Part shown: piece by piece, positions 16,501 to 25,990 of the stretch
How the letters are laid out: every line of letters starts with the position of its first letter
Position numbering within the stretch: position 1 is the first letter of the stretch
Source of the DNA: Larkinella knui
GTDB lineage: Bacteria; Bacteroidota; Bacteroidia; Cytophagales; Spirosomataceae
Assembly (NCBI RefSeq): GCF_003858645.1
Contig: NZ_RQJP01000004.1
Coordinates: forward strand, 186,001 to 250,000
Reading direction: 5' to 3'
DNA length: 64,000 bases
Notes under the pieces: model-generated
Told to the model about the DNA's origin: nothing
The model's input: the letters and a program-made list of their open reading frames with translations, nothing else
Database searches by the model: none
Made by a program: the position numbers and the translations under genes

Positions 16501-17864
16501 GGTTTAGCAGGGTTGATGGTTGGTTGAACACGAGCCGTCGTCCGGCGCCATTCCTGAAGCTGCGTTCGCAATTGATTTCGCTGGTCCGGTTGTGTAGCCG
16601 ATAAATCGGTCTGTTCACCGGGATCGGTGGCGAGGTTAAAAAGCTCAACCTGACCGGTATCGAAGTATTCGATCAGTTTAAAATCTCCGCTTCGAATGGC
16701 CCCGGCCGACCGACCGCCCAGAAAGTGGGGCTTCGGCAGCGGATAATGCCAGTAGAGCGTTCGGGGCAGCGGTTTTGCCGATCCTTTCAACACCGAAGCG
16801 AGGCTGATCCCATCCAGAACCTGACCAGCCGCCGGTTTTACCGACGCCAGTTCCAGTAAAGTCGGATACAGATCGAGCGTGTTGACAACCTGATCGGAAA
16901 CCGCCCCCGGTTTTATTCGGCCGGGCCAGCAGGCAATCAGCGGCTCCCGAATACCGCCTTCGTACAATTCCGATTTACCGCCCCGCAAGGGTGCGTTGGA
17001 GGTCACGTTACGTTCGCCACCGTTATCGGACGTAAACAGAATCAGCGTGTTCCCGCTCAGGCCCAGTTCCTTCAAGGTCGCCACAATCTGACCCACACCG
17101 TCATCGATGCTTTCCAGCATGGCGGCCAGTTCGGGGTTGTTCTGCCGGGTACCGACGCCGGGTTTCTGCTGGTATTTCGCCACCTTGTCGGGTTTGCCCG
17201 CCAGTTTGGTGTGGACGGCATAATGCGATAAATACAGAAAAAACGGCTTGGCCTGGTTGCGTTTGATGAAGTCAACGGCTTCCTGATTCAGCCGGTCGGT
17301 CAGGTATTCTCCTTCAGTTTTGGCCGGAACGTCGGGCATGAAAAAGTACGGATGAACATAATCGCCGTTTGCGATGTAACCGGTTTCGGAGCAAATCACT
17401 TCATCCCAGCCGTGTTTGGACGGCTCCCCTTTTTTCTTCGTATAATCGCCCGTCAGGTGCCATTTGCCAATCAATCCGCCGTGGTAGCCCGCCTGCTTCA
17501 ACCGCTCATTCAGCGTCACGTACTCCGGCGACAGAAATTTTTCGTCCCTGGCATCGAGGTAATCGGTTATGCCGACACGCGCCGGATGCTGCCCCGTTAG
17601 GAGGGCAATGCGCGTGGGGGTGCAAACGGGCGCGGTGGCGTAGGCCTGAGTAAACCGCATGCCGCCAGCCGCCAGCCGGTCGAGGTGGGGCGTTTCGTTA
17701 AAGCGATTGCCGTAACAGCCCAGTTCGCTCCAGCCCAAATCGTCGGCCAGAATGAGAATGACGTTGGGCGGGGTTTTGGGTTTGCTCTTTTGTGAAAAAA
17801 CCGCTGGTGCCAACAGGCAAAAAAAGAGGCTATACCGGAAGAGAATCCAGTCGCTTTTTTTCAT
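16497..17864 (-). CDS. Family S1 sulfatase
   Basis: 455 residues from the ATG at 17864, chosen over an in-frame ATG at 17888 because the signal peptide starts directly (KKSDWILFRYSLFFCLL). LADDLGWSELGCYGN gives the metal acids, and C81-T-P-T-R85 the formylglycine motif; GKWHLTG and TSDNGG follow. This compact group (with 18014 and 24593) resembles exo-acting sulfatases on glycan monosaccharide ends. Overlap of four bases with the next sulfatase implies coupled translation. Substrate position unknown. Confidence 0.9.
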   Translation of the reverse strand: MKKSDWILFRYSLFFCLLAPAVFSQKSKPKTPPNVILILADDLGWSELGCYGNRFNETPHLDRLAAGGMRFTQAYATAPVCTPTRIALLTGQHPARVGITDYLDARDEKFLSPEYVTLNERLKQAGYHGGLIGKWHLTGDYTKKKGEPSKHGWDEVICSETGYIANGDYVHPYFFMPDVPAKTEGEYLTDRLNQEAVDFIKRNQAKPFFLYLSHYAVHTKLAGKPDKVAKYQQKPGVGTRQNNPELAAMLESIDDGVGQIVATLKELGLSGNTLILFTSDNGGERNVTSNAPLRGGKSELYEGGIREPLIACWPGRIKPGAVSDQVVNTLDLYPTLLELASVKPAAGQVLDGISLASVLKGSAKPLPRTLYWHYPLPKPHFLGGRSAGAIRSGDFKLIEYFDTGQVELFNLATDPGEQTDLSATQPDQRNQLRTQLQEWRRTTARVQPTINPAKP

Positions 17865-18013
17865 AGAACGTCTTGTTTTTTCGTGCATTTCAGGGCTTTC
17901 ACCGGAGCCGGAATCCGCCTTGTCGTCATATAACCGCCCCCCGTCTTCCTGTTCAGTGGCTCGACAAAATCCGTGATCGAACGCTACGGCGAGTCCCTTG
18001 GAAAGCGACCGGT

Positions 18014-19411
18014 TTATGGAGCAATATAGGCCGGATTCGGTTCCGTCGGGATAAAAGCCGTAGTTTTGGTGCGCCAGTTTCGCAAAAGCGTGTGGAGTTT
18101 GCTGACCACCGCCGGATTGGCCGACGCCACATTCCGCTGCTCGCCTGGATCGGTCTGGAGGTTGTACAATTCCAGCCCGTTATCTTCAAAATATTCGTGC
18201 AACTTCCAGTCGCCGAGCCGAACGGTTGAGCCGGGCCGCGTCCGAAACAGCGGGTCGCGCCCGCCGTCCAGTTTCGGATTGTAGGCTTCCAAATAAATTG
18301 GAAAGTGCCAGAACAGGGGCCGCTCCGCCACGGTTTCGCCTTTCAGCAACGGTAAAATACTAATGCCGTCCAGCGGTTGGCCGGGTTTGGGGCGCTTCAG
18401 AATGTCCAGAAAAGTGGGGTAGAAATCCAGGTTGCTGACGGGTGTTGCACAAACCGTTCCGGCGGCCACTGTTCCGGGCCAGCGTACAACCAGCGGCACC
18501 CGCACCCCGCCTTCGTAGTAGGAACCTTTCCCGGCCCGCAGCGGGTCCTGCCGGGAGGTCGCCCGAATACCGCCATTGTCAGACGTAAAAACGACGATGG
18601 TTTGGTCGGCCAGCCCCAGAGCATCCAGCTTTTTCAAAATCAGACCGATGTTGGTGTCCAGCGATTCAATCATGGCCGCATACGTGGCCTGATCCTGTCC
18701 GGGTGACTTGGGTTTCCGTTCGTACTTCGCCACCAGCGATTCGGGAGCCTGCAACGGCGTATGAACGGCATAGTAGGGCAGGTATAAAAAGAAAGGTGAG
18801 TTGGCCTTCCGATCTAGAAAATTCAAGGCTTCGCGGGTAAGCCGGTCGGTCAGGTATTCGCCCGGCGGGCCATCGGGCAACGACGGAATACCGTATGGAC
18901 TGACGTGTTTGTTTTGCCCCCGGTGGTCACCCGCCAGGCTGTAGGTAAACCCCTGGCTGAGCGGACTTGGACCCAGGTGCCATTTTCCAATACTGGCCGT
19001 GCGGTATCCGGCGTCGCGCAACGCTTCGGCCAGTGTATACACGCTATCGGGCAACGTTTCCCGGTTTTTGACCGGAATCAGCTTCCGGGTTCTGGCATCA
19101 CCCCGGTCGGCATTGGCAACCGTGTAAATTCCGTGGCGCGGAGATTGTTGACCCGAAAACAGGCACGCCCGACTCGGTGCGCAATTGGCCGCTGCCGTGT
19201 AGGCTGTGGTAAACGTCATTCCCTGGGCCGCCAGCCGATCCAGATTAGGCGTTTCGTAGTAGGTGCTGCCCATAAAACCGACGTCTTTCCAGCCCAGATC
19301 ATCGGCCACAATCAGGATGATGTTCGGTCGGGCGGTTTTCTGGTTTTGCGCGTTTACCGATGCGTACCCCAAAACCGCTAAAAGCAAAGTAATGACAAGC
19401 TGTTTATGCAT
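18014..19411 (-). CDS. Family S1 sulfatase
   Basis: 465 residues from the ATG at 19411. A longer open frame runs upstream to 19621 but overlaps the thioredoxin-fusion gene, and the signal peptide (HKQLVITLLLAVLGYASVNA) begins at 19411. Metal acids in VADDLGWKDVGFMGS; formylglycine motif C77-A-P-S-R81; GKWHLG and TSDNGG present. Its compact architecture matches the neighbours at 16497 and 24593. Periplasmic sulfate ester hydrolysis. A 149-base gap separates it from the next sulfatase. Confidence 0.9.
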   Translation of the reverse strand: MHKQLVITLLLAVLGYASVNAQNQKTARPNIILIVADDLGWKDVGFMGSTYYETPNLDRLAAQGMTFTTAYTAAANCAPSRACLFSGQQSPRHGIYTVANADRGDARTRKLIPVKNRETLPDSVYTLAEALRDAGYRTASIGKWHLGPSPLSQGFTYSLAGDHRGQNKHVSPYGIPSLPDGPPGEYLTDRLTREALNFLDRKANSPFFLYLPYYAVHTPLQAPESLVAKYERKPKSPGQDQATYAAMIESLDTNIGLILKKLDALGLADQTIVVFTSDNGGIRATSRQDPLRAGKGSYYEGGVRVPLVVRWPGTVAAGTVCATPVSNLDFYPTFLDILKRPKPGQPLDGISILPLLKGETVAERPLFWHFPIYLEAYNPKLDGGRDPLFRTRPGSTVRLGDWKLHEYFEDNGLELYNLQTDPGEQRNVASANPAVVSKLHTLLRNWRTKTTAFIPTEPNPAYIAP

Positions 19412-19469
19412 ACCGGGTTGACTTTCAAGCCAAAGTTGGACTCGCTCAAGAACGAATAAAAACAAAAAT

Positions 19470-20189
19470 TCAAAGCGATTCGGCAATCCCGGACTGAATT
19501 TCGGTTTTGGTCGTAACGCCCGCTTTTTTCCAGACGGCCTGATTGCCTTTGTAAAGCACCAGCGTAGGCAGCGACGTGATTCCCAGTTCTTTAACCAGCG
19601 CTTTGTTTTCGTAGGCTTCAATCCGGATCACTTTCAGGTTCGTCGCCTGTTCTTTCTCCACTTCATCGACGATGGGCGCCAGCTTTTTGCACGAGCCGCA
19701 ATACCGCGAACCAAAATCGACCAGCACCAGTTTGTCGGATTTCAGCTGGGCCTGGTAGTCGGCCAGTGACAAACCCGCTCCGACGGTGGATTCTACCGAA
19801 CGGCCGGAACCGATCCACTTGCTCAACCCGCCGGGCAGTTCGGTAACGTCGATAAAACCGTTCTCCCGCAATTGTTTCGCCAGAATACCGCTGCGTCCGT
19901 TCGCAATCGAATAGATAAACACGGGATTCTGCTTGTTCAGACTTTTGATTTGTTTCTGAAAATCGGCTTCATTGGCCACACTGAACGAAATAGCCCCTTT
20001 CAGGTGATTCTGGGCGTATTCTTCCTGCGAGCGGGCATCCAGAATCTGGGCCCGGCTTCCGGCCTGAGCCAGTTTCGCTTCAAAAGCATCGAACGTCGGC
20101 AGCGTACCGGCCGCCCGATCCTGCGCTTTCAGAGCGCTTTGTAGTACGAAAAGGAAACTAAGAATGGCTAAAAATCGGACGTTTTTCAT
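19470..20189 (-). CDS. Secreted rhodanese-thioredoxin fusion with inactive rhodanese half
   Basis: 239 residues, signal peptide ending near LKAQ. Residues about 30-130 are a rhodanese domain, but the catalytic Cys is Ser94 (FIYSIANGRSG instead of YCxxGxRS). Residues about 140-239 are a thioredoxin domain with intact C164-G-S-C167 and the cis-Pro context TSLPTL. It is therefore a periplasmic thiol oxidoreductase with a binding-only rhodanese part. Placed between sulfatases, it might keep their active-site cysteines reduced or act on sulfane sulfur; both are guesses. An intact rhodanese gene lies at 28905 in the same locus. Confidence 0.82.
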   Translation of the reverse strand: MKNVRFLAILSFLFVLQSALKAQDRAAGTLPTFDAFEAKLAQAGSRAQILDARSQEEYAQNHLKGAISFSVANEADFQKQIKSLNKQNPVFIYSIANGRSGILAKQLRENGFIDVTELPGGLSKWIGSGRSVESTVGAGLSLADYQAQLKSDKLVLVDFGSRYCGSCKKLAPIVDEVEKEQATNLKVIRIEAYENKALVKELGITSLPTLVLYKGNQAVWKKAGVTTKTEIQSGIAESL

Positions 20190-20265
20190 GAGATATTGCG
20201 TTAAAGTGAATTGATTTGAATCGGTTTTATTAGTAATTAGATCGATGGATTTACTAGATAAATAG

Positions 20266-20296
20266 CGACTGAATAGTTTTAAAAAGTATTCAGTCG
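20266..20296. terminator. 10-bp stem hairpin after a sulfatase stop
   Basis: CGACTGAATA (20266-20275) and TATTCAGTCG (20287-20296) pair perfectly with an 11-base loop. It starts 11 bases after the minus-strand sulfatase stop at 20307 and precedes the thioredoxin-fusion gene. No U tract follows, so it may be a partial terminator or an RNA-stability element. Confidence 0.45.
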
Positions 20297-20306
20297 TCGG
20301 AGTTGG

Positions 20307-21968
20307 CTAAAAGTTTCGGCTGCCCAGCAGCGGTTTTTTGGGCGTTGGCAACAGCGGCTGCTGCGGCTTTATGGTGTCGTAATCGACCACATCGGTGCGC
20401 CGGGCCCAATTAAAATACAGGTTCGACAGCGCATCGACTACGTTAGGATTCCGGGCCGCGACGTTCTGGGTTTCGCCCCGGTCGTTTTCCAGATCATACA
20501 ATTCCCACTGGTAGCTCGGGTAGATGGAAACCAGCTTCCACTTGCCTTTCCGAACAGCCCGGTTTCCGGCCCATTCCCAGAAGAGCGGCCGCTGTGCGTC
20601 CAGGGGCTGGCCGTTGAACAATAAATGGGTCAGGCTCACGCCGGGCAGCGGGTTGGTCGCCGTACCGTTGTACTTGGCGGGGTATTTTGTCTGGGCCAGA
20701 TCGTATAACGTCGGCGCGATGTCGATCAGGTGAGCGGTTCCTTGTTCCAGTCGTCCGGCTTTGATTTTTCCGGGAAACCAGGCGATAAACGGCGAGCTGA
20801 TACCGCCTTCGTAAGAAAAAGCTTTGAACGAGCGAAACGGCGTGTTGGAGACGTACGACCAGTTTTTGCCCTGCGATTCAAACGATCCCGCCGTTCCGAC
20901 CGGCCCGGAATTCCGCCCGGCTTTCGGGCCCCAGTGGGCCACATCTTCGGCGGGGGCGCCGTTGTCCGAAATGAAAATAATCAGCGTATTATCGTCTTTT
21001 TTGAGGGCTTTCAGCTTCGCCAGCACGTGGCCAATGCCCTGATCGGCGCGGTCGAGCATGGCGGCATACACTTCCATTTTCGCTTTCCAGAGTTGTTTTT
21101 CGTCGTACGTCAGCGCATCCCAATCCGGAATATCGGCGTCGCGGACGGCGGCCGCGTCGGCCTGCTTCTGGGTAATGACGCCCAGTTTGACCTGCCGCGC
21201 CAGTCGTTCTTTCCGAATTTCATCCCAGCCCGCGTCGTATTTGCCCCGGTATTTGGCAATGTCTTCGGGCAGGGCCTGCAGCGGCCAGTGCGGAGCGGTA
21301 TAAGCCAGGTATAGAAAGAAGGGTTTATTCGCTTCTTTGTTCTGTTCGTCCAGAAACGCAATAGCGTGATTGGTAATCTCGTCGGTAAAATAGTACGAGT
21401 TGGGTTTGGGATTTTGGCGCTGGTTATCTTCCAGAATGACCACCGGCGAATTCCGTCCCGTCGGCATCGGACCCGCGTCGAAGTAGTTGGAGCCCCCGCC
21501 CAGAATCCCGTAAAACCGGTCGAAGCCGCGCTGCCGGGGCCACGCCAGACTATCGTTGCCGACATGCCACTTGCCCGAAAGCAGGGTGCTGTACCCCGCC
21601 TGTTTCAGCACCTCCCCGAACGTCAGCGATTGTTTATTCAGAAAACCCTGATAAGCGGGTGTTCCCAGGTTGACATTGAAGTAACCGATACCGGCTTTGT
21701 GCGGATACTGTCCCGTAATCAGCGACGCCCGGGTCGGCGCGCAGATGGCATTGTTGTAAAATTCCCGCAGCCGCAGACCTTCGGCGGCTAATTTGTCCAG
21801 TGTAGGCGTCTGGATTTCAGAGCCGTACGAGCCTAGATCGGAATACCCCATGTCATCCACCATAATCAGGATGATGTTCGGGCGTTTGGTCTGTGCAAAA
21901 CCCGGGGCGTTGGCCGCAAAAATGATTGCGGACGCCAGCAGAGACGCTCTTAATACGTAATTTTTCAT
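20307..21968 (-). CDS. Family S1 sulfatase (long form)
   Basis: 553 residues with a signal peptide ending at GFAQ. Metal acids in MVDDMGYSDLGSYGS; formylglycine motif C76-A-P-T-R80, then ASLITGQYPHKAGIGYFN; ISDNGAP further on. It is a close paralog of the gene at 21993 (same length and near-identical motif context), so the pair comes from a tandem duplication. The C-terminal region ends with a Pro-rich tail KPQQPLLPTPKKP. Likely exo-sulfatase; specificity unknown. Confidence 0.92.
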   Translation of the reverse strand: MKNYVLRASLLASAIIFAANAPGFAQTKRPNIILIMVDDMGYSDLGSYGSEIQTPTLDKLAAEGLRLREFYNNAICAPTRASLITGQYPHKAGIGYFNVNLGTPAYQGFLNKQSLTFGEVLKQAGYSTLLSGKWHVGNDSLAWPRQRGFDRFYGILGGGSNYFDAGPMPTGRNSPVVILEDNQRQNPKPNSYYFTDEITNHAIAFLDEQNKEANKPFFLYLAYTAPHWPLQALPEDIAKYRGKYDAGWDEIRKERLARQVKLGVITQKQADAAAVRDADIPDWDALTYDEKQLWKAKMEVYAAMLDRADQGIGHVLAKLKALKKDDNTLIIFISDNGAPAEDVAHWGPKAGRNSGPVGTAGSFESQGKNWSYVSNTPFRSFKAFSYEGGISSPFIAWFPGKIKAGRLEQGTAHLIDIAPTLYDLAQTKYPAKYNGTATNPLPGVSLTHLLFNGQPLDAQRPLFWEWAGNRAVRKGKWKLVSIYPSYQWELYDLENDRGETQNVAARNPNVVDALSNLYFNWARRTDVVDYDTIKPQQPLLPTPKKPLLGSRNF

Positions 21969-21992
21969 GATCGACCTGGTAGTGAATGGGGC

Positions 21993-23654
21993 TTATTCGA
22001 CTCGGTTGCTTTGGCGCGGTGGTGCTGATCCGCCGGGGCCGGTATTCCCCTGAGCCACGGGTCGGAGCTTCTCGTAGGGCTCAACGTCTGTGCGTTTGGC
22101 CCAGGCTTCATACGCGGCATTCAGTGCTTTCACGACGTCGGGGTGTTGGGCGGCCAGATCGGTCGTTTCGCCCCGGTCGGTTTCGAGGTCGTACAACTGC
22201 CATTTGTTCTGCGGAAAAATCGAAACCACTTTCCACTTGCCTTGCCGAACCGCCCGGTTGCCCGCCCGTTCCCAGAAAATGGCGCGGTCGGCCGGCAGTT
22301 CGGTTCCCTGAAACAGGAGATTTGTCAGACTCACACCGGGCAGTGGGTTGGTCTTTACACCCTGGAACGTTTCGGGATAATTGGCTCCTGCCAGCTCATA
22401 AAATGTCGGGGCCAGATCGATGAGGTGACCCGTTCCTTTGGCAATGGTTCCGGCCTTGATCTTCTTAGGGTACCAGGCCACAAACGGGGCGCTGATGCCG
22501 CCTTCGTAGGGCGTCGACTTGTAATTTCGGAACGGCGTGTTGGATACATACGCCCAGTTTTGTTCCTGATAATCGTACGAACCCGCCGACCCGATCGGGC
22601 CCGAACTGCGCGGCCGTTTGCGACCCGTCGGGATCAAACCGCCCTGCGCCCCGTTGTCCGAAATGAGCACGATGAGCGTGTTGTCGTCTTTTTTGAGTCG
22701 CTTCAATTCCGCCAGCAGCCGGGCCAGATTCTGATCCACGCGGTCGACCATCGCGGCATATACTTCCATTTTTCGCTGCCAGAGTTGTTGTTCGTCGTAG
22801 GTAAGGCTTTGCCAGTCAGCCACTTCCGGATCTCGGTTCGCAACGGTTTGTTTCGGGTCGGCAATGCCCAGTTTCACCTGCTTCGCCAGCCGTTCTTTCC
22901 GGAGCGAATCCCAGCCGATGGCGTAGCGGCCTTTGTATCGGGCGATGTCTTCGGCGGGAGCCTGCAACGGCCAGTGGGGAGCATTGTAGGCCAGATAGAG
23001 AAAGAACGGCTTGCCGACCGACTCGTTGATGTACGAAATGGCGTGGCTGGTGATCTCGTCGGTCAGGTAGTGGCCCGGTGGCAGGTTGGTGCGTTTGTTA
23101 TTTTCGACCAGCTCGACGGGCGGCACTTTTTCCTTATAGGGACTGATGTCGTAGAAGTTGCTGGCTCCGCCGATGAAACCGTAAAACCGGTCGAAACCGC
23201 GTTGATTCGGCCAGTATAAACTGTCGTTGCCGACGTGCCATTTGCCGGACAGGTAGGTGTTGTAACCCGCCTGTTTCAGCACTTCGCCAAACGTGAGCGA
23301 CTCTTTGTTGAGCCAGCCCTGATAGGCCGGTAAACCCAGATTGACGTTAAAATAACCGACTCCGGCCTTGTGGTGATATTGCCCGGTAATGAGCGACGCC
23401 CGCGTGGGAGCGCAGATGGAATTGTTGTAAAATTCCCGCAACCGCAAGCCTTCGGCCGCCAGTTTGTCGATGGTTGGTGTGTTGATTTCCGACCCGTAAG
23501 CCCCAAAGTCTGAATACCCCAGATCATCCACCATCACCAGAATGATGTTGGGTTTATCCGGTTTCGGCCGGGCCGTGGTGCGCGGTTTTTGCTGGGCGAC
23601 CGATGCGTTTAACGCCAGGAGGATCAGCGTTAGTGTGAGACAGGTTCGTTTCAT
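21993..23654 (-). CDS. Family S1 sulfatase (long form, tandem paralog)
   Basis: 553 residues, signal peptide ending near SVAQQ. Metal acids in MVDDLGYSDFGAYGS; formylglycine motif C81-A-P-T-R85 followed by ASLITGQYHHKAGVGYFN. It matches the neighbour at 20307 along its length, differing mainly in linkers and the Gly/Pro-rich tail (GNTGPGGSAPPRQ). Two copies kept side by side suggests different sulfate positions or ring types. Two bases separate it from the upstream gene at 23657. Confidence 0.92.
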   Translation of the reverse strand: MKRTCLTLTLILLALNASVAQQKPRTTARPKPDKPNIILVMVDDLGYSDFGAYGSEINTPTIDKLAAEGLRLREFYNNSICAPTRASLITGQYHHKAGVGYFNVNLGLPAYQGWLNKESLTFGEVLKQAGYNTYLSGKWHVGNDSLYWPNQRGFDRFYGFIGGASNFYDISPYKEKVPPVELVENNKRTNLPPGHYLTDEITSHAISYINESVGKPFFLYLAYNAPHWPLQAPAEDIARYKGRYAIGWDSLRKERLAKQVKLGIADPKQTVANRDPEVADWQSLTYDEQQLWQRKMEVYAAMVDRVDQNLARLLAELKRLKKDDNTLIVLISDNGAQGGLIPTGRKRPRSSGPIGSAGSYDYQEQNWAYVSNTPFRNYKSTPYEGGISAPFVAWYPKKIKAGTIAKGTGHLIDLAPTFYELAGANYPETFQGVKTNPLPGVSLTNLLFQGTELPADRAIFWERAGNRAVRQGKWKVVSIFPQNKWQLYDLETDRGETTDLAAQHPDVVKALNAAYEAWAKRTDVEPYEKLRPVAQGNTGPGGSAPPRQSNRVE

Positions 23655-23656
23655 AC

Positions 23657-24583
23657 TTAATTGGTATAAACCCGGTTTTTTCGATCCAGCCAGTGAATGA
23701 GATTAAGCAGAAAAGCCAGGTTTTGACCCGCATCCGGCGATTTCAATCCGAATGGAATTTTATCTTTTCCTTTCAATTGGGATGAAAACATGGCTGCTTC
23801 GCCAAAGACCGCGAGTCGCCCTTTTCCGTACTCCGAAATGGCTCCCTGCGAAAAACCTTTGATTGGCATTCGTGGCGTTGTCTGGTGAAATACCCAGGCC
23901 GTATCGGGCAGCAACACCTGGTATTTTTCGTCAAAGGTTAGTAGTGAAACCGCCTTGGGTGGAATTTGAAACGCCTGACCGGTAAAGGTGGCGATGGAGG
24001 TGATCCCTTTCGTGATCGGATGCTCGGCCAGCGTTCCGGCGGTTTTCCGGAAAAGATCCAGTTCTTTTTTACCACCCGGGAAAAGACCCGAGGTGGTATC
24101 GGTGGCAAATCCGTTGTAAAACCGGTAACCAAATGCCGCGGCTAAATCCTCGGCAGCACCGGCAATCGGCATGTGGTCGGCGATCAGAAACAAGGAACCC
24201 CCATTTTTCACCCAGGCATCGAGCACCCGGATTTCTTCGGTAGTAAACGCCGACGGATTGGGTTTTGCCCATTGGGTTGCGTTGCTTTCGTGCAGCGCAT
24301 TGGCAATAACCAGCACCGAAACGCCCTGCAAATTCGCTTTGGTAAAGGGTTGCGTGTTGGGCTTTACCACATACCCGTCCCGTTGCAAGACCTTGGCAAA
24401 GGCGTTATACCGGCCCGCAATGGTATGGAAATTATGGTGGGCTTCGTCGATAAAAACCAGCGGCCCCCGGCCGGTGGGATAAGCCGGATGATCGATATTG
24501 GGATCAAAATCGAAATCCGGAACCTGCTGGGCGCACAGCTGATGTGACCAGAAAAGAAACACGAATAAGGTGGCAGTTCGCAT
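23657..24583 (-). CDS. Secreted protein with a DUF4350/amidotransferase-like fold
   Basis: 308 residues with a signal peptide (TATLFVFLFWSHQLCAQQ). Residues about 40-130 look like a class I amidotransferase-like or DUF4350 domain: VFIDEAHHNFH, VSVLVIANALHES, LDAWVKNGGSLFLIADHMP. No nucleophile Cys elbow of a true amidotransferase is seen. GRLAVFGEAAMF near residue 255 is well kept in such proteins. It is packed between two sulfatase genes (2 and 9 bases), so it should act on the same extracellular substrate, perhaps as a binding protein. Function not established. Confidence 0.6.
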   Translation of the reverse strand: MRTATLFVFLFWSHQLCAQQVPDFDFDPNIDHPAYPTGRGPLVFIDEAHHNFHTIAGRYNAFAKVLQRDGYVVKPNTQPFTKANLQGVSVLVIANALHESNATQWAKPNPSAFTTEEIRVLDAWVKNGGSLFLIADHMPIAGAAEDLAAAFGYRFYNGFATDTTSGLFPGGKKELDLFRKTAGTLAEHPITKGITSIATFTGQAFQIPPKAVSLLTFDEKYQVLLPDTAWVFHQTTPRMPIKGFSQGAISEYGKGRLAVFGEAAMFSSQLKGKDKIPFGLKSPDAGQNLAFLLNLIHWLDRKNRVYTN

Positions 24584-24592
24584 CGGTTTGGG

Positions 24593-25987
24593 TTACAATT
24601 TCTTGTAGTTTGGATTTGGTTCGGGCAGGTTGGCATTGACGTCCGACCGCCATTTTTTCAGCAGATCCGCCAGTTCGCGGGTCTTTTCCGGAAACCGGGC
24701 CGACAGGTCATTTTTCTCGGAAATGTCTTCGCTGAGGTTGTACAGTTCGAGCTTCCCGGTTTCGTAAAGTTCCACCAGTTTGTAGTCGCCCAACCGGACG
24801 GCGGCCGCTGGCCGGCCCTCCTGGTTGCTGAAATGGGGATAATGCCAGAAAATAGCTCCCCGGTCGGCCAATTGTTCAGGCGCTGTCAGCACCTTGTAAA
24901 AACTCTTTCCGTCCTGACGAACGGACGGGTCTTTCACCGCCAACAGGTCCAGGAAAGTAGACAAATGATCGGTGCCGATGACGTAATTTTTCGTTTCCAC
25001 GTTCTCCCCGATCCGGTTTTTCCACGAAAAAATCAGCGGCACCCGAATACCGCCTTCGTAGACGTGCCCTTTCCAGGCTCGCAGTGGTTCCAGATTGGTG
25101 GGCGTCGGGCCGAGTTCCGCCAGTCCCAAACCGCCATTGTCGGACGTGAAAACCACGATGGTGTTATCGAGCAGGTTGTTTTTGGCCAGTTGCTCGATCA
25201 CCCGCCCGACGCCGTCATCCATGCTTTCGATCATGGCGGCATAATTGGGATTGTATTTGCCGTTGAATTTGGCGTAGTTATCGAAATAATACTTTAGCTT
25301 TTCGGCTTTGGGCACGAGCATGATGTGCGGGGCAGAATAGGCAAGGTACAGCAGAAACGGCTGGCTTTTGTTCTGGTTGATGAAGTCAACGGCGTAATCC
25401 GTCAGTTTGTCGGTCAGATAGTGGGTTCCCTTGTCTTCAAATACAGTTTTGCCTTTCGCCGTGATCGTGTAGTTGTAATAATCCAGTCCGTTTTTGGCGA
25501 TCACACGGTCATAATTGAAACCCTGAGCGGCCGGGGCCGTCGAGTCGGCGGTGCCCAGGTGCCATTTGCCCACCATGCCGGTCTGGTAGCCGTTTCGCCG
25601 GACGATTTCGGCCAGTGTCGTCTCCGACGATGGCAGGTATTTGGTCCATTTGGCGGGCAAAACCGGCGATGCGGTATCTTTTCGGTCACCGGCAATGAAA
25701 TTCGTCAGGTGCAGACGGGCCGGGTGCTTTCCGGTCAGAATGGCGGCCCGCGACGGCGAGCAAACCGGGCAGGCGGAGTAGGCTTGCGTAAACTTCAGCC
25801 CCTTTTTCGCCAGCGCGTCGATGTTCGGCGTCCGGTTATACGGATTTCCGTAGCAACCCAGATCGGTGTAGCCCAGGTCGTCGGCCAGAATAAAGACGAT
25901 GTTCGGTTTGGACGATTGCCCCACCGCTCCGTGCGTACCCAGCACCGAAGCCCACAGCAGAATGGCCAGTTTGTACAGGTTTTTCAT
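24593..25987 (-). CDS. Family S1 sulfatase
   Basis: 464 residues, signal peptide ending near AVGQ. Metal acids in LADDLGYTDLGCYGNPYN; formylglycine motif C76-S-P-S-R80 then AAILTGKHPAR; GKWHLGT and TSDNGG. Compact form, similar to those at 16497 and 18014. The end LPEPNPNYKKL is typical of Bacteroidota exo-sulfatases. Four bases from the next gene upstream. Specificity unknown. Confidence 0.92.
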   Translation of the reverse strand: MKNLYKLAILLWASVLGTHGAVGQSSKPNIVFILADDLGYTDLGCYGNPYNRTPNIDALAKKGLKFTQAYSACPVCSPSRAAILTGKHPARLHLTNFIAGDRKDTASPVLPAKWTKYLPSSETTLAEIVRRNGYQTGMVGKWHLGTADSTAPAAQGFNYDRVIAKNGLDYYNYTITAKGKTVFEDKGTHYLTDKLTDYAVDFINQNKSQPFLLYLAYSAPHIMLVPKAEKLKYYFDNYAKFNGKYNPNYAAMIESMDDGVGRVIEQLAKNNLLDNTIVVFTSDNGGLGLAELGPTPTNLEPLRAWKGHVYEGGIRVPLIFSWKNRIGENVETKNYVIGTDHLSTFLDLLAVKDPSVRQDGKSFYKVLTAPEQLADRGAIFWHYPHFSNQEGRPAAAVRLGDYKLVELYETGKLELYNLSEDISEKNDLSARFPEKTRELADLLKKWRSDVNANLPEPNPNYKKL

Positions 25988-25990
25988 GGT

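Noticed and set aside
19412-19621. Upstream extension of the sulfatase at 18014
   Set aside because: It would run through the thioredoxin-fusion gene and lacks a signal peptide at that end.
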